Shown piece by piece: positions 47,609 to 57,518 of a stretch of 64,000 bases of DNA. Below the pieces are notes generated by a model. It saw only the letters and a program-made list of their open reading frames with translations, was not told the DNA's origin and did no database searches. The position numbers and the translations under genes were made by a program. The stretch lies in NCBI GenBank assembly GCA_025655575.1, contig JAHXIP010000006.1, forward strand, positions 1 through 64,000, read 5' to 3'. Position 1 is the first letter of the stretch; every line of letters begins with the position of its first letter. The stretch comes from Candidatus Thiodiazotropha sp. (ex Monitilora ramsayi) (GTDB taxonomy: Bacteria; Pseudomonadota; Gammaproteobacteria; Chromatiales; Chromatiaceae).

Positions 47609-47689
47609 GGGACCTCCCTGATTGAGATCACCTCTAATCTAAATATAGTCTTTTACACATAGAAAATACTCACCTCGTCTTAGGGCCTG

Positions 47690-50038
47690 TTAACTGACCC
47701 TCGTCATTTTTGCCAGGCCAATGGCCGCCTGCCCCAGAGAGAGCCCCCCATCATTCGTGGGTATGAGACTGTGGGTCAACACACGAAATCCGGCCTCGCT
47801 CAACCGCTTATGAACTAGCTCGAAAAGGGTTCGGTTCTGAAACACCCCACCTGACAGCGCCATGGTCTCAACATTCGATCGCTCCGCCAGCTGAATCGCC
47901 ATTTCTGAGACGGCCGAAGCCAGCCCCAAGTGAAAGCGCCATGCGAGAATCTCGGTTGCAATCCCAGCCTGCAGGTCTTCAAGGAGCATCTGCCAGAGCG
48001 GTGCAGCATCAAGCTGCCAAACCGCCTGATACTCATCGATTTTTAGCATATAGCCCGTAACATCCTGTTGTCGGCCAGCCAATGCCATGGCTTCCAACTC
48101 AATAGCCGCTTGTCCTTCGTAGCTGATCGACTCCCGACAAATACCCAATAGCGCCGCCACCCCATCAAACAGACGGCCACAGGAACTGCTGAGAGGTGAA
48201 TTGATCTCGCCCGTTATCATCTGCATCAATGTCTTGACCGGCTGACGGTTCAGCCACTGAACCGGCTCAAGTTCACCCCATTGACTGACAACCCGCTCCC
48301 ATCCAAACGCCATATGAAGATGGCTGAAAGCATTCCGCCAGGGTTGGCGTATCGCCTGTGTGCCACCGGGCAATGCAATCGGCTTGAGTGATCCCAGGCG
48401 ATGAAAGACATGATAATCGGCAAGCAAAAACTCCCCACCCCAAATAGTACCGTCTCCACCATAGCCTGAACCATCCAGAGCGATACCCAATACCTTCCCA
48501 CCTGTCAGCGGCCATCCATTTTCAGCCAGGACACTAGCGATATGGGCATGATGGTGTTGCACCTGTATCAGCGACAGGCCTTGCTGGTCTGCCAGTTCCC
48601 TGGCTCTGTGTGAGGATCGATAGTTGGGGTGAAGATCAGCCACCAAACAGGCAGGCCTGTGCTCGTAGAGATCCGCATAGAGATCCAGATTCTTCAGATA
48701 GTCCTGGTAGGAGATGAGATTCTCCAGGTCTCCCAGATGTTGAGATACCACTGCCCCACCCTGTTTTACCAAACAGAAGGTGTTTTTCAATTCACCGCCC
48801 AGGGCCAGCAACGATGTGGTTTCAGGGAATCCATCAGGGAGAGGAATCGGTGCTGGCGCATACCCCCTTGCCCTTCTCAGCAGCCTCGCTTGACCCGCCA
48901 TCACTCTTGCAACCGAGTCGTCCACCCGATTCGTGATCTCCCGATCGTTGAGCAAAAATCCATCCGCCAGTGACTGCAACCGATCTGCCGCCTCCCGGTT
49001 GTCGATACATTGTGGTTCCTCAATTCGATTTCCGCTCGTCATGACCAGAGGTCGATCCCACTGCTTCATCAGCAGATGGTGTAGCGGCGTATAGGGCAAC
49101 ATGAATCCAAGACTGGTCTGAGACGGGGCTACACCTTCAGGCAGTGGCTCAACTTCAGCTCTCTGCAGGAGGACAATGGGAGCAGCCGGCGATTGCAGCA
49201 ACGCTGCTTCCTCATCTGATACCTCGCAATATCGCCTGATCACCGAAAGCCCTCCCGCCATCAGCGCAAAGGGTTTGTGATAACGCCCCTTACGCTCGCG
49301 TAAACGGGAAACCGCAGCAGCATCGGTGGCATCACAGGCGAGATGGAAACCTCCAATCCCTTTGATTGCCAGGATTTTTCCCTGTTTGAGCAGACGACTC
49401 GCTGTCTCTACTGCATCTGCCGTATCCGACTCGCCTGACACTTTTACTCCATTGCTGTCCACCAGCCAGACTTTAGGACCACAAACCGGACAGGCATTGG
49501 GTTGGGCATGAAAACGCCTGTCTGCAGGATTTTCATACTCTTCCTGACAGGCCGGACACATGGGAAAGTGGCGCATGCAGGTGTTGCTGCGATCATAGGG
49601 AATCCGCTCGACGATGCTCAGGCGTGGACCGCAATGGGTACAGTTTGTGAAGGGGTAACGGTAACGCCGGTTGATTGAATCGTCGATCTCATCCTTGCAG
49701 GCTGGGCAAACAGCCGCATCCGGCACCACACCGGTACGGACTTCACCACGGCGACTCTCCCGGATAAGAAATTTGTCAGATTCAGGGAAGGCATCAACAC
49801 GGCTGCGTTCGATGGCATCGATTCTCGCCAGGGGGGGTGGCGCCTCGGCAAGCCGTTGGCAGAAGGCATCAATCTGCCCAGGTGTTCCACTGACGTGGAT
49901 CTCCACACCCTGACTATCGTTCCAGACCTCACCCCGCAGTCCTGATGCTTGTGCCAGGCGCCAGACTGTCGGACGAAAGCCGACCCCTTGTACCAGGCCA
50001 CGCACACAGATACGCTCGGCAATATTCCCATTAGACAT
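47690..50038 (-). CDS. hypF: Carbamoyltransferase HypF
   Basis: 782 residues with all domains: acylphosphatase (about 1-90, VQGVGFRPTVWRLAQ), two zinc fingers (CPAC..C, CTHCGPRL..CMRHFPMCPACQEEY, CPVCGP; about 105-185), YrdC-like adenylation (about 200-380, KGIGGFHLACDATDA) and a Kae1-like carbamoyltransferase (about 390-770, HHHAHIASVLAENG). It makes the thiocyanide ligand of NiFe hydrogenases with HypE. No other hydrogenase or hyp gene is present here, so it is an orphan locally. Divergent from tmcA. Confidence 0.95.
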   Translation of the reverse strand: MSNGNIAERICVRGLVQGVGFRPTVWRLAQASGLRGEVWNDSQGVEIHVSGTPGQIDAFCQRLAEAPPPLARIDAIERSRVDAFPESDKFLIRESRRGEVRTGVVPDAAVCPACKDEIDDSINRRYRYPFTNCTHCGPRLSIVERIPYDRSNTCMRHFPMCPACQEEYENPADRRFHAQPNACPVCGPKVWLVDSNGVKVSGESDTADAVETASRLLKQGKILAIKGIGGFHLACDATDAAAVSRLRERKGRYHKPFALMAGGLSVIRRYCEVSDEEAALLQSPAAPIVLLQRAEVEPLPEGVAPSQTSLGFMLPYTPLHHLLMKQWDRPLVMTSGNRIEEPQCIDNREAADRLQSLADGFLLNDREITNRVDDSVARVMAGQARLLRRARGYAPAPIPLPDGFPETTSLLALGGELKNTFCLVKQGGAVVSQHLGDLENLISYQDYLKNLDLYADLYEHRPACLVADLHPNYRSSHRARELADQQGLSLIQVQHHHAHIASVLAENGWPLTGGKVLGIALDGSGYGGDGTIWGGEFLLADYHVFHRLGSLKPIALPGGTQAIRQPWRNAFSHLHMAFGWERVVSQWGELEPVQWLNRQPVKTLMQMITGEINSPLSSSCGRLFDGVAALLGICRESISYEGQAAIELEAMALAGRQQDVTGYMLKIDEYQAVWQLDAAPLWQMLLEDLQAGIATEILAWRFHLGLASAVSEMAIQLAERSNVETMALSGGVFQNRTLFELVHKRLSEAGFRVLTHSLIPTNDGGLSLGQAAIGLAKMTRVS

Positions 50039-50107
50039 GACAGGAGTGTCGCAGATGTCGGCATAGTGTCAAAATGGACTAATACATTTAACGTTCTGCA
50101 CTGCAAC

Positions 50108-52330
50108 ATGTCGCCAGAAAAAAACCCATCACCTAAAACACTCAAGGAACAGGTCATCGAGGTTCAGCAAGAGGCGCTTGCCCTGCGTCACAGACGATTA
50201 CTGGTGTTCTCCGGCGAGAGGGTCTGGTGCCATACCGAAGCACACGCACTAATTGAAACATTGAATGTTGCCGACACCCTCTGGGTTGGACAAGGAGGAC
50301 CTGACGCTATCGATACTCTGGTGAACAAGCAGGCGCTCGAGCGGCTGGGCCGTGAAACGGGGCTTCTCATCTATGATGCCTTTTCCGGTTTTGATCCGGA
50401 CGCATTCGGTGCACTCAGCGGTACACTACGTGGTGGTGGACTTCTCCTGCTTCTCGCCCCTCCACTGGATAGTTGGCATGATTTTGATGACCCGGAACAC
50501 GAACGTATCGCAGTTGCCGGCTATGCGTCCTCGTCGATCAGGGGGAATTTTCTCCGGCGCCTATCCGCTATCCTGCAAAGCGACCGCTCAGTGATGATCG
50601 CCACTGCCGATCAGCCTATTGCATCCGTCCACAGAAGCCGCCAGCCGGCACCCGCCTCCGTCTCCAACTGCTCAGACGTGTGCCGAACAGCAGATCAACA
50701 GCAAGCAGTCGAGGCCATCCTGCATGTGGTCAAGGGGCACAGGCGACGACCTCTGGTGCTCAGCTCAGACCGTGGCCGGGGTAAATCATCCGCCTTGGGT
50801 ATTGCCGCAGCCCAATTAATGCTTGAAGCAGGCAGAGAGATTCTCGTAACGGCACCTCGGAAGGCCGCAGCAGACAGCCTGTTCCAGCAAGCTAGCCGGC
50901 TCCTGCCTGAAGCTACATCTGACGCAAACTCATTGACCCTGAATGGCAGTGTTTTGCGCTACTCAGCACCCGATCATCTCCTCGCCAACCCTCAAGCGGC
51001 AGACCTGTTGCTGGTTGATGAGGCCGCAGCAATCCCCACCCCCCTACTTGAAGGCCTTCTCAAACGCTACTCACGCCTGGTTTTCGCCACGACTGTACAC
51101 GGCTACGAAGGCACTGGACGGGGTTTCTCCATTCGATTCAAATCGCATCTCGATCGCGAAACTCCGAATTGGCGCGAACTGCAACTGAAAACACCCATCC
51201 GCTGGGCAGCAAATGACCCCTTGGAAGCCCTGATCTTTCGATTGCTGGCACTGGATGCCAATCCTGCATCCGATGATCAGCTGTCAAATGCCAGTGACTT
51301 ATCCGTAACAGTGGAGATACCGAACAGCGAACAACTGCTGGAGAACGAAGCGGATCTGGGTCAGATCTTCGGCCTCTTGATACTGGCTCACTATCGAACG
51401 ACACCGCTCGATCTGCGGCTGCTACTGGATGGTCCCAACCTGCAAACTCTCGTCCTACGTCATGGACAGGCAATAGCCGGCGTTGCCCTATTGGCATCTG
51501 AAGGCAGCTTTGATTCCGCACTTTCAGATCAGATCTGGGCAGGCTACCGCCGCCCCAGGGGGCATCTGCTGGCCCAATCCCTGGCTGCCCATGTGGGTGT
51601 GAAATCTGCCCCTTTACTGAAAGGCTTACGCATCATGCGTATTGCCATACATCCTGCTATACAGCGCCGGGGGCTGGGAAGCCGACTGGTCAATGAGATT
51701 CACCGCTATGCCTTAAACCATGGCTTCGATTACGTCGGCACAAGCTTTGGCGCCAGTGAGATGTTGATTGACTTCTGGCAACACAATGGTCTTGATCCTG
51801 TACGCTTGGGACTGCGTACCGGCGCCAGCAGTGGCGGCCACTCGGTGATGCTGATCAAGGCGCTAACATCTGTGGGCAAGGCAATGGCCGATGAGGCAAA
51901 AATGAGGTTTTCCCAACATCTACCTGGCTTGCTGGGAGATACCTTGCATGATCTGCCAAGCCAATTAGCGAAAAAACTTCTGATCTCCTCGCACAATCGG
52001 CAACAGATCTGCCTGACACCACAGGATTGGTTCGATTTAGCCGGATACGCCTTTGCCCGGCGTGGTTATGAGGCCAGCCTTCCAGCGATAGAAAAGCTAA
52101 GCCTGATTGGACTCGGCAACGGAGAAGTTTCAACAACCGATGCAGACCTTCTGATCATGCGGGTTGTGCAAAAACAAGGCTGGCAAACGTGTGCCAGCGC
52201 CTGTGGCTTAAGCGGAAAAAGAGAGACCGAAGCGCGATTGCGCAAAACCCTCGCCAAGCTTATTGAGATCCACGATGCGGAAAAGAATTACCTTTCTGTG
52301 ACCAATATAACTGCTAATCCAGTGGAATAA
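50108..52330 (+). CDS. tmcA: tRNA(Met) cytidine acetyltransferase TmcA
   Basis: 740 residues from the ATG of MSPEKNPS; 53 further upstream codons overlap hypF on the other strand and are unlikely. An N-terminal domain precedes the RecD-like helicase/ATPase with Walker A SSDRGRGKSSALGIAA and Walker B LLLVDEAAAIPTPLL, then a GNAT acetyltransferase part (about 450-620, IMRIAIHPAIQRRGLGSRLV) and a tRNA-binding tail. It makes N4-acetylcytidine at wobble C34 of elongator tRNA-Met. Ends 17 bp into the convergent radical SAM gene. Confidence 0.93.
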   Translation: MSPEKNPSPKTLKEQVIEVQQEALALRHRRLLVFSGERVWCHTEAHALIETLNVADTLWVGQGGPDAIDTLVNKQALERLGRETGLLIYDAFSGFDPDAFGALSGTLRGGGLLLLLAPPLDSWHDFDDPEHERIAVAGYASSSIRGNFLRRLSAILQSDRSVMIATADQPIASVHRSRQPAPASVSNCSDVCRTADQQQAVEAILHVVKGHRRRPLVLSSDRGRGKSSALGIAAAQLMLEAGREILVTAPRKAAADSLFQQASRLLPEATSDANSLTLNGSVLRYSAPDHLLANPQAADLLLVDEAAAIPTPLLEGLLKRYSRLVFATTVHGYEGTGRGFSIRFKSHLDRETPNWRELQLKTPIRWAANDPLEALIFRLLALDANPASDDQLSNASDLSVTVEIPNSEQLLENEADLGQIFGLLILAHYRTTPLDLRLLLDGPNLQTLVLRHGQAIAGVALLASEGSFDSALSDQIWAGYRRPRGHLLAQSLAAHVGVKSAPLLKGLRIMRIAIHPAIQRRGLGSRLVNEIHRYALNHGFDYVGTSFGASEMLIDFWQHNGLDPVRLGLRTGASSGGHSVMLIKALTSVGKAMADEAKMRFSQHLPGLLGDTLHDLPSQLAKKLLISSHNRQQICLTPQDWFDLAGYAFARRGYEASLPAIEKLSLIGLGNGEVSTTDADLLIMRVVQKQGWQTCASACGLSGKRETEARLRKTLAKLIEIHDAEKNYLSVTNITANPVE

Positions 52331-54023
52331 TCTCCACCGGGATTCCCTTCTTGTGTTGTCTGGGCCAGACAGCATAGCGGCCTGCTTGAAAGGGCTTCAT
52401 CGAAAAACGGTTGATCAGTTCTACAGCGCCATCCGAGAGATTCAGGATTGGCAGACGCCGGCGGGTACCGTCGACCGTCAGTTTTTCACAGGCTAGCAGT
52501 TGCTGTGAAATCCACTCAGGGGTTTTTCGATTGACCAGGCTAAAGTGGCAATAGTCCCAAAGCAGCCACTCGCCCAGTGTGGGGTTTTGATCCAGACGGC
52601 TCAGGACGAAGCCGGATAGGCTGGAGAATAGGCTGTCCGGTTGTAGATTGTCCCTGGCCAACCCGTCACCCAACTCATTCAATAGGGCCTCAAAACAGGC
52701 AGAAAGCCTTCCCTCAAAATTGTGTGAAACCAGGCCTGCCAGGGTCGTTCGCAGATAACCGCTGTTCCATAGACGCTCCAGTAACTCGGCGTAAAGCTTG
52801 AAGCGGGCGATCTCCTGAAAATTCAATAGTGGATGCGACAGGACTTCGTAAGGCGGCTCACAGTCCCAGCGATAACCCAGTGGTTCCGCCTGAGCGAGCA
52901 AAGGTGTACCCGGCAACAGCTTTAGGCTACCCAGTTGCAAGTGGTCCGGGTAGAGCAGAAACACCTTATCCAGAGATGTCGCGCAATGTGTGGCATCCTC
53001 CCCCGGCAGGCCCACAATGAGATCAAGATGAACCGGATGCCGGTGCATTTCCACCAACTGGCGAATATTCTTCAAGGCTTTGGGGATATCCATCTGCCGG
53101 TCTATGGCATCAAGAACCGGTTCATGTAACGTCTGCAAACCAATCTCGAACTGAAACTTACCCGGGATAGCACGCCGGAAAATCGCCATAGCTTCTTCTG
53201 AGACCCGGTCAGGGTTGAGTTCGAGATGAAACCTCAGTCCCGGTGGTGTCTCGGCGAATCGCTGCAACAACCGCTGGGTTCTCTCCTTGCCGAGATGAAA
53301 GCTGCGATCAAGCAGCTTCACCGTCTTGTTTTCCAGTCTCTCCAACACCTTGAGTTCAGACGCTACACGCTCAATGGGAAACGCTCTGAGTCGCTCGGTT
53401 GCACTGCTGCAGAAGCTACAACGGAAGGGACAACCCCGCGAGGTTTCCCAGTAGACCAGAGATTTTTCGAATGAATGAATCCCTGACAAGAGAGGGCTGG
53501 GAATCTGTTCAACAGGCAATAATCTGACCGGATTGACGTAAATCTTCCCGCTCTGGCGATAGATCAGGCCAGAGATATCACTGAGGTCTCCCTCCCCATA
53601 CAGCAAAACCCTCACAAGATCCCGGAATGCGGCTTCTCCCTCCCCGTCCACCACAAAATCGAGCATCGGCATTGTCTTTAACAGCGCTTTACCACGGGGA
53701 CCTGCCTCGGGACCACCAAAGAGGACATAGCAACCCGGCAACAATTGTTTAAGGATTTTAGTTAGCCGGACAGTCGCATGAATATTCCAAAGATAGGTAG
53801 AGAAACCGATAATCACAGGCTGAGAAGACACCAGCTGTTCCAACAGTGATTGATGGTTGGTATTCACCAGGGATTCGTATATTTGGATCTGAGCGTAGAA
53901 TGGCTCATTGACCGCATATGCCCGGATCGACTGCAAGGCGAGAGAGCTGTGACTATAGCCTGCATGCAGCGTGGCCAATGCAATGGTCTCTCTTCCTGAC
54001 TGAGCAACGGGAACACTAATCAT
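52314..54023 (-). CDS. B12-binding radical SAM protein (DUF4080 type)
   Basis: 569 residues. A cobalamin-binding-like N-terminal domain (about 1-150, LATLHAGYSHSSLALQSIRAYA, VIIGFSTYLWNIHATVRL, VLFGGPEAGPRGKALL) precedes a radical SAM core with CPFRCSFCSSA (about 196-206) and a C-terminal DUF4080 region (about 410-560). The N-terminal domain lacks the DxHxxG motif of base-off cobalamin binding as far as I can see. Substrate unknown. Convergent with tmcA with a 17-bp overlap of the 3' ends. Confidence 0.9.
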   Translation of the reverse strand: MISVPVAQSGRETIALATLHAGYSHSSLALQSIRAYAVNEPFYAQIQIYESLVNTNHQSLLEQLVSSQPVIIGFSTYLWNIHATVRLTKILKQLLPGCYVLFGGPEAGPRGKALLKTMPMLDFVVDGEGEAAFRDLVRVLLYGEGDLSDISGLIYRQSGKIYVNPVRLLPVEQIPSPLLSGIHSFEKSLVYWETSRGCPFRCSFCSSATERLRAFPIERVASELKVLERLENKTVKLLDRSFHLGKERTQRLLQRFAETPPGLRFHLELNPDRVSEEAMAIFRRAIPGKFQFEIGLQTLHEPVLDAIDRQMDIPKALKNIRQLVEMHRHPVHLDLIVGLPGEDATHCATSLDKVFLLYPDHLQLGSLKLLPGTPLLAQAEPLGYRWDCEPPYEVLSHPLLNFQEIARFKLYAELLERLWNSGYLRTTLAGLVSHNFEGRLSACFEALLNELGDGLARDNLQPDSLFSSLSGFVLSRLDQNPTLGEWLLWDYCHFSLVNRKTPEWISQQLLACEKLTVDGTRRRLPILNLSDGAVELINRFSMKPFQAGRYAVWPRQHKKGIPVEIIPLD

Positions 54024-54238
54024 TCTGCTTCATATCCGTCTGGCTGGAAATTGTGATCCGGTCAGTTTATGTCACATTCGGGCTATTGATCTCAAGCATA
54101 AATCCAAGAAAAGGCTTCCCAGCCCGGGTGAAAAATCACTCGATTTAAACAACGCCCCAAGTTATGATTTCGTCTCGAATAAAGCGATTCAACTCTCTGT
54201 TTATCGCTAATTTCTAACTCCTCCCGTAAGGATTTGCG

Positions 54239-55516
54239 ATGTTTGATTTTGACAAAGTACATATCGGTGTGCTCGGTTTAGGCTATGTCGGTCTGCCATT
54301 GGCCGTCGAATTCGGTAAGAAGTACCCGACTATCGGCTTCGACATCAACGAGCCAAGGGTTAAGGAACTCAGAGAGGGTAGAGACAGCTCCCTGGAGGTC
54401 GAGCCAGAAGCGTTGCAAGCCGTTCCTCACCTGACTTATACGACGAATCAGGATGACCTAAAAGCCTGTAACGTCTTAATAGTAACGGTCCCCACACCTA
54501 TCAATCAGCACAAACAACCTGACCTGACCCCGCTCGTCAAGGCCAGTCAGACACTGGGACAAATCATCAAACCGGGTGATATCGCCATTTTTGAATCAAC
54601 GGTCTACCCCGGTGCAACAGAAGAAGATTGTGTACCTGTCATCGAATCAGTCTCCGGGTTGGTCTTCAATAAGGATTTTTTCATCGGCTACAGCCCGGAA
54701 CGAATCAATCCAGGGGATAAGGAGCACCGGCTGGTCAATATCAAGAAAGTCACCTCAGGCTCAACACCAGAGGTAGCCGATTTTGTTGATGATCTCTACA
54801 ACAGCATATTGGAAAACGGAACGCACAAAGCGAGCAGTATCAAAGTCGCCGAGGCCTCAAAAGTCATCGAAAATACCCAACGTGACGTTAATATCGCCCT
54901 GATCAACGAGCTGGCACAGATTTTCCACCGTTTGGGTATAGATACCACAGAAGTCCTCGAGGCTGCCGGCAGTAAGTGGAATTTCCTCCCCTTCAAGCCA
55001 GGTTTGGTGGGTGGACACTGCATCGGTGTCGACCCCTACTACCTCTCCCACAAAGCACAAGCCACAGGCTATCAACCCGAGATTATTCTGGCCTGTCGCC
55101 GTCTATCCGACAGCATGGGTGCATATGTGGTTTACACCGTCGTCAAACTCATGCTGAAGCGTGGTGTGGTTTCCGGTAATAGTAAAGTGTTGGTCATGGG
55201 CCTCACATTTAAAGAAAACTGCCCGGACCTTCGCAATACACGTGTTGTAGATATCGTTGCAGAGCTAGAGGATTACGGCGCCAGTGTCGACGTCTATGAT
55301 CCCTGGGTCAGTGCGGAAGAAGCAGAACACGAATACGGCATTGCGCCTGTTAAGTCCCTAGAAAACAATACCTATGATGCTGTCATATTGGCTGTGGCGC
55401 ATGAGGAGTTTGTCGAGATGGGGGCAGAAAGGATTCGCGCCTTATGCAAACCCGATGGCGTTCTGTACGATGTGAAAAACATCCTTCCTAAAGAGAGTGT
55501 TGATGGGAGACTCTAA
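54239..55516 (+). CDS. tviB: UDP-N-acetylglucosamine/galactosamine 6-dehydrogenase (TviB/WbpA type)
   Basis: 425 residues. N-terminal Rossmann domain with [19 protein letters not shown], a central [26 protein letters not shown] helix and the catalytic Cys in [13 protein letters not shown], then a C-terminal domain with [20 protein letters not shown]. This matches the Vi-antigen/WbpA group that oxidises UDP-HexNAc to the uronic acid for surface polysaccharide. Acts with the sugar transferase in envelope polysaccharide. Upstream region 54024-54238 is non-coding. Confidence 0.92.
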   Translation: MFDFDKVHIGVLGLGYVGLPLAVEFGKKYPTIGFDINEPRVKELREGRDSSLEVEPEALQAVPHLTYTTNQDDLKACNVLIVTVPTPINQHKQPDLTPLVKASQTLGQIIKPGDIAIFESTVYPGATEEDCVPVIESVSGLVFNKDFFIGYSPERINPGDKEHRLVNIKKVTSGSTPEVADFVDDLYNSILENGTHKASSIKVAEASKVIENTQRDVNIALINELAQIFHRLGIDTTEVLEAAGSKWNFLPFKPGLVGGHCIGVDPYYLSHKAQATGYQPEIILACRRLSDSMGAYVVYTVVKLMLKRGVVSGNSKVLVMGLTFKENCPDLRNTRVVDIVAELEDYGASVDVYDPWVSAEEAEHEYGIAPVKSLENNTYDAVILAVAHEEFVEMGAERIRALCKPDGVLYDVKNILPKESVDGRL

Positions 55517-55544
55517 GCCCGTTAACAGGCCCTGGACATCGGGC

Positions 55545-55603
55545 AAAAAAATAGGCGGGGACCGGACTCTGGAGGCATAGTAGAGTACTCGAATCCCCGC
55601 CTA
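55545..55603 (-). terminator. Long-stem terminator after rdgC
   Basis: On the minus strand a perfect 10-bp stem (TAGGCGGGGA at 55552-55561 with TCCCCGCCTA at 55594-55603) encloses 32 nt with its own ACTCT/AGAGT pairing, and is followed by a T7 run (55545-55551). It lies about 150 nt past the rdgC stop, so it probably ends that transcript; in the plus direction there is no T-run. Confidence 0.7.
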
Positions 55604-55753
55604 GACTAGCGCTTAACACGGAAACGACCAACCGTGAGCGTGGTGTAAGACTAATGGCTGCATGCGATCCAGACATTGACGCAGATCAATAAACCACGAT
55701 ATCAACTTGGTTATTGACTGCATCTCCCATCATATTGAGCAGCCATCGGTTTA

Positions 55754-56677
55754 TTAGTGCTCACCCTCTTCTTTTTCGACAGATCCGCCAAAAAGCTCGA
55801 TCAAACGGGGGATAAAGCGGCGAAACTCCAGCGTCATCAGGCTGAAATGGGCATCGAAGGCATCCGCCTCGTTTTCCATCTGATAGTCGGCTGCCTCATC
55901 CTGGATCAGATCGAGAAATCTCAGTCGTTTAATCGACATATCCGACTCGATCATGCAGGAAAGACGCTCATCCCAGGCCACCCCGAGCTTCACCACATCC
56001 TTGCCAGCATCCAGGTGTGCGATCATCTCATCCGCGGATAAATCCAGGCCCTTGCATCGGACTACCCCTGGGTCTTCCGCGTGATCTTTCAGTTCGCAAC
56101 TATCCAGTAACGCGAAGTCCTCATGACGGTTAGGCCTTCGCAACCACTCGGTCATGACGAAACTGGGCGCCAGTGAGACCTCAAGCGGCTTGGCGGGCAG
56201 GCTACCCAAAGTATCCCGCAGGAGTGAGATCAATGCCTCCGCTTTGTTTGCACTTGAGGCGTCAACCAGAATCCAACCCTGTTGCTTATCGATCATGGCG
56301 TATTGGGTAGAGAAACGACTAAATGCTTTTGGCAGTAGTTGATGAAAAATATCCTCTTTTAGCTCAGTGCGTTCCTTTCTGGCCACCTTTCTGCCTGTTT
56401 CAGACTCAATCAGGGCAGTCTTCTCATCAACGATCTCGTTGACAACGGCTGAAGGCAGCAGCTTCTCTTCCTGTCGGGCGCAAATGACCTGGCAGCCAAT
56501 CATTTCATGCACCAGGCTCTCCCCATGTCTACCCAAAGGCTCATACCAGCCGTAAGAGATCGGATCATGGCTGCCACAAGACTTGAATCGCTTGGACTCA
56601 AGCTGACTCTCCAAGGCCTCAGCCGTGAGATTGAATGGCTGCTGTAACAGATAGATTCGTAAATTTTTAAACCACAT
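55754..56677 (-). CDS. rdgC: Recombination-associated protein RdgC
   Basis: 307 residues from MWFKNLRIYLL, the conserved RdgC start; a longer frame of 24 codons upstream is not conserved. RdgC motifs include SCGSHDPISYGWYEPLG, LPSAVVNEIVDEK, DASSANKAEALISLLR and GLDLSADEMI. The C-terminal tail is acidic. RdgC is a ring-forming DNA-binding protein that limits RecA at forks. Confidence 0.93.
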   Translation of the reverse strand: MWFKNLRIYLLQQPFNLTAEALESQLESKRFKSCGSHDPISYGWYEPLGRHGESLVHEMIGCQVICARQEEKLLPSAVVNEIVDEKTALIESETGRKVARKERTELKEDIFHQLLPKAFSRFSTQYAMIDKQQGWILVDASSANKAEALISLLRDTLGSLPAKPLEVSLAPSFVMTEWLRRPNRHEDFALLDSCELKDHAEDPGVVRCKGLDLSADEMIAHLDAGKDVVKLGVAWDERLSCMIESDMSIKRLRFLDLIQDEAADYQMENEADAFDAHFSLMTLEFRRFIPRLIELFGGSVEKEEGEH

Positions 56678-56883
56678 GAGGCAATTCCCTGAAAAGTCGG
56701 AGGCGGAATTATGGCGAAGCCTGACACAGTTATCCAGGACCGAATACACGATTGATCAATTAGTCGGGTCATCTCCCAAAAACCAAAGGTGGCTTGCATT
56801 TTTCGCTTGCTGGATACATGTTTTTAATAGAGATTCCTTAAGCCTTGACCCCTCTGACATTATTGGACGTGAAGGAAAGTAAT

Positions 56884-57459
56884 ATGAACGCTGAATCAGC
56901 CCATTCTCTCTCACAGGCAGACAGAAAAATCCTGCTAGGGGTCGCCAGAAGTGCCATTCAGCACCAGCTGGAGAAGGGAGTGGACCTACAGATCGTTGCC
57001 AGCGACTATGCGAAGGCACTGCAGGCGCAGAGGGCCAGCTTTGTTACGCTGAATCGACAATCGATGCTGCGTGGCTGCATCGGACACCTGGAGGCCCTAA
57101 AGCCCCTGGTCGAAGATGTGGCGGAAAATGCCTTCGCAGCGGCTTTCAATGACCCCCGATTTCCACCACTTGCCAGTCACGAGTTGGCAGATCTGGAGAT
57201 TCATATCTCAGTCCTGACGCCATCAGTACAGCTTCCCTTTGCATCTGAAAACGATCTGCTGGCACAAATCAGACCCTATAAAGACGGGCTGATATTGATC
57301 GATGGCATGCGTCGCGGCACCTTTCTACCCTCAGTTTGGGAGCAGCTGCCAGAACCAAAATCATTCCTGCAGCACCTTAAACGCAAAGCCGGGCTGCCGG
57401 AGGACTACTGGTCAGAGAAATTGCAGGTGTTCCGCTATGAAACCGAGAGCTTTTCCTAG
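56884..57459 (+). CDS. amrA: AmmeMemoRadiSam system protein A (AMMECR1 domain)
   Basis: 191 residues from the ATG after AAGGAAAG; a longer frame upstream is not supported. The AMMECR1 signature LRGCIGHLEALKPLVEDVAENAFAAAF is present, with FPPLASHELADLEIHISVLTP and GLILIDGMRRGTFLPSVWEQLPEP. The protein is one domain of the A component. It lies 9.3 kb from amrS and amrB on the opposite strand, so the three-gene system is split here. Confidence 0.92.
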   Translation: MNAESAHSLSQADRKILLGVARSAIQHQLEKGVDLQIVASDYAKALQAQRASFVTLNRQSMLRGCIGHLEALKPLVEDVAENAFAAAFNDPRFPPLASHELADLEIHISVLTPSVQLPFASENDLLAQIRPYKDGLILIDGMRRGTFLPSVWEQLPEPKSFLQHLKRKAGLPEDYWSEKLQVFRYETESFS

Positions 57460-57518
57460 GGCCAGTAAATAGTCCATTGGATGACCACTGAATTGAGCGT
57501 TAACAACCCCTAAGTCAA

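Noticed and set aside
49949..50107. 53-codon extension of tmcA
   Set aside because: It lies antisense to the hypF start and lacks a ribosome binding site; the ATG at 50108 fits the family.
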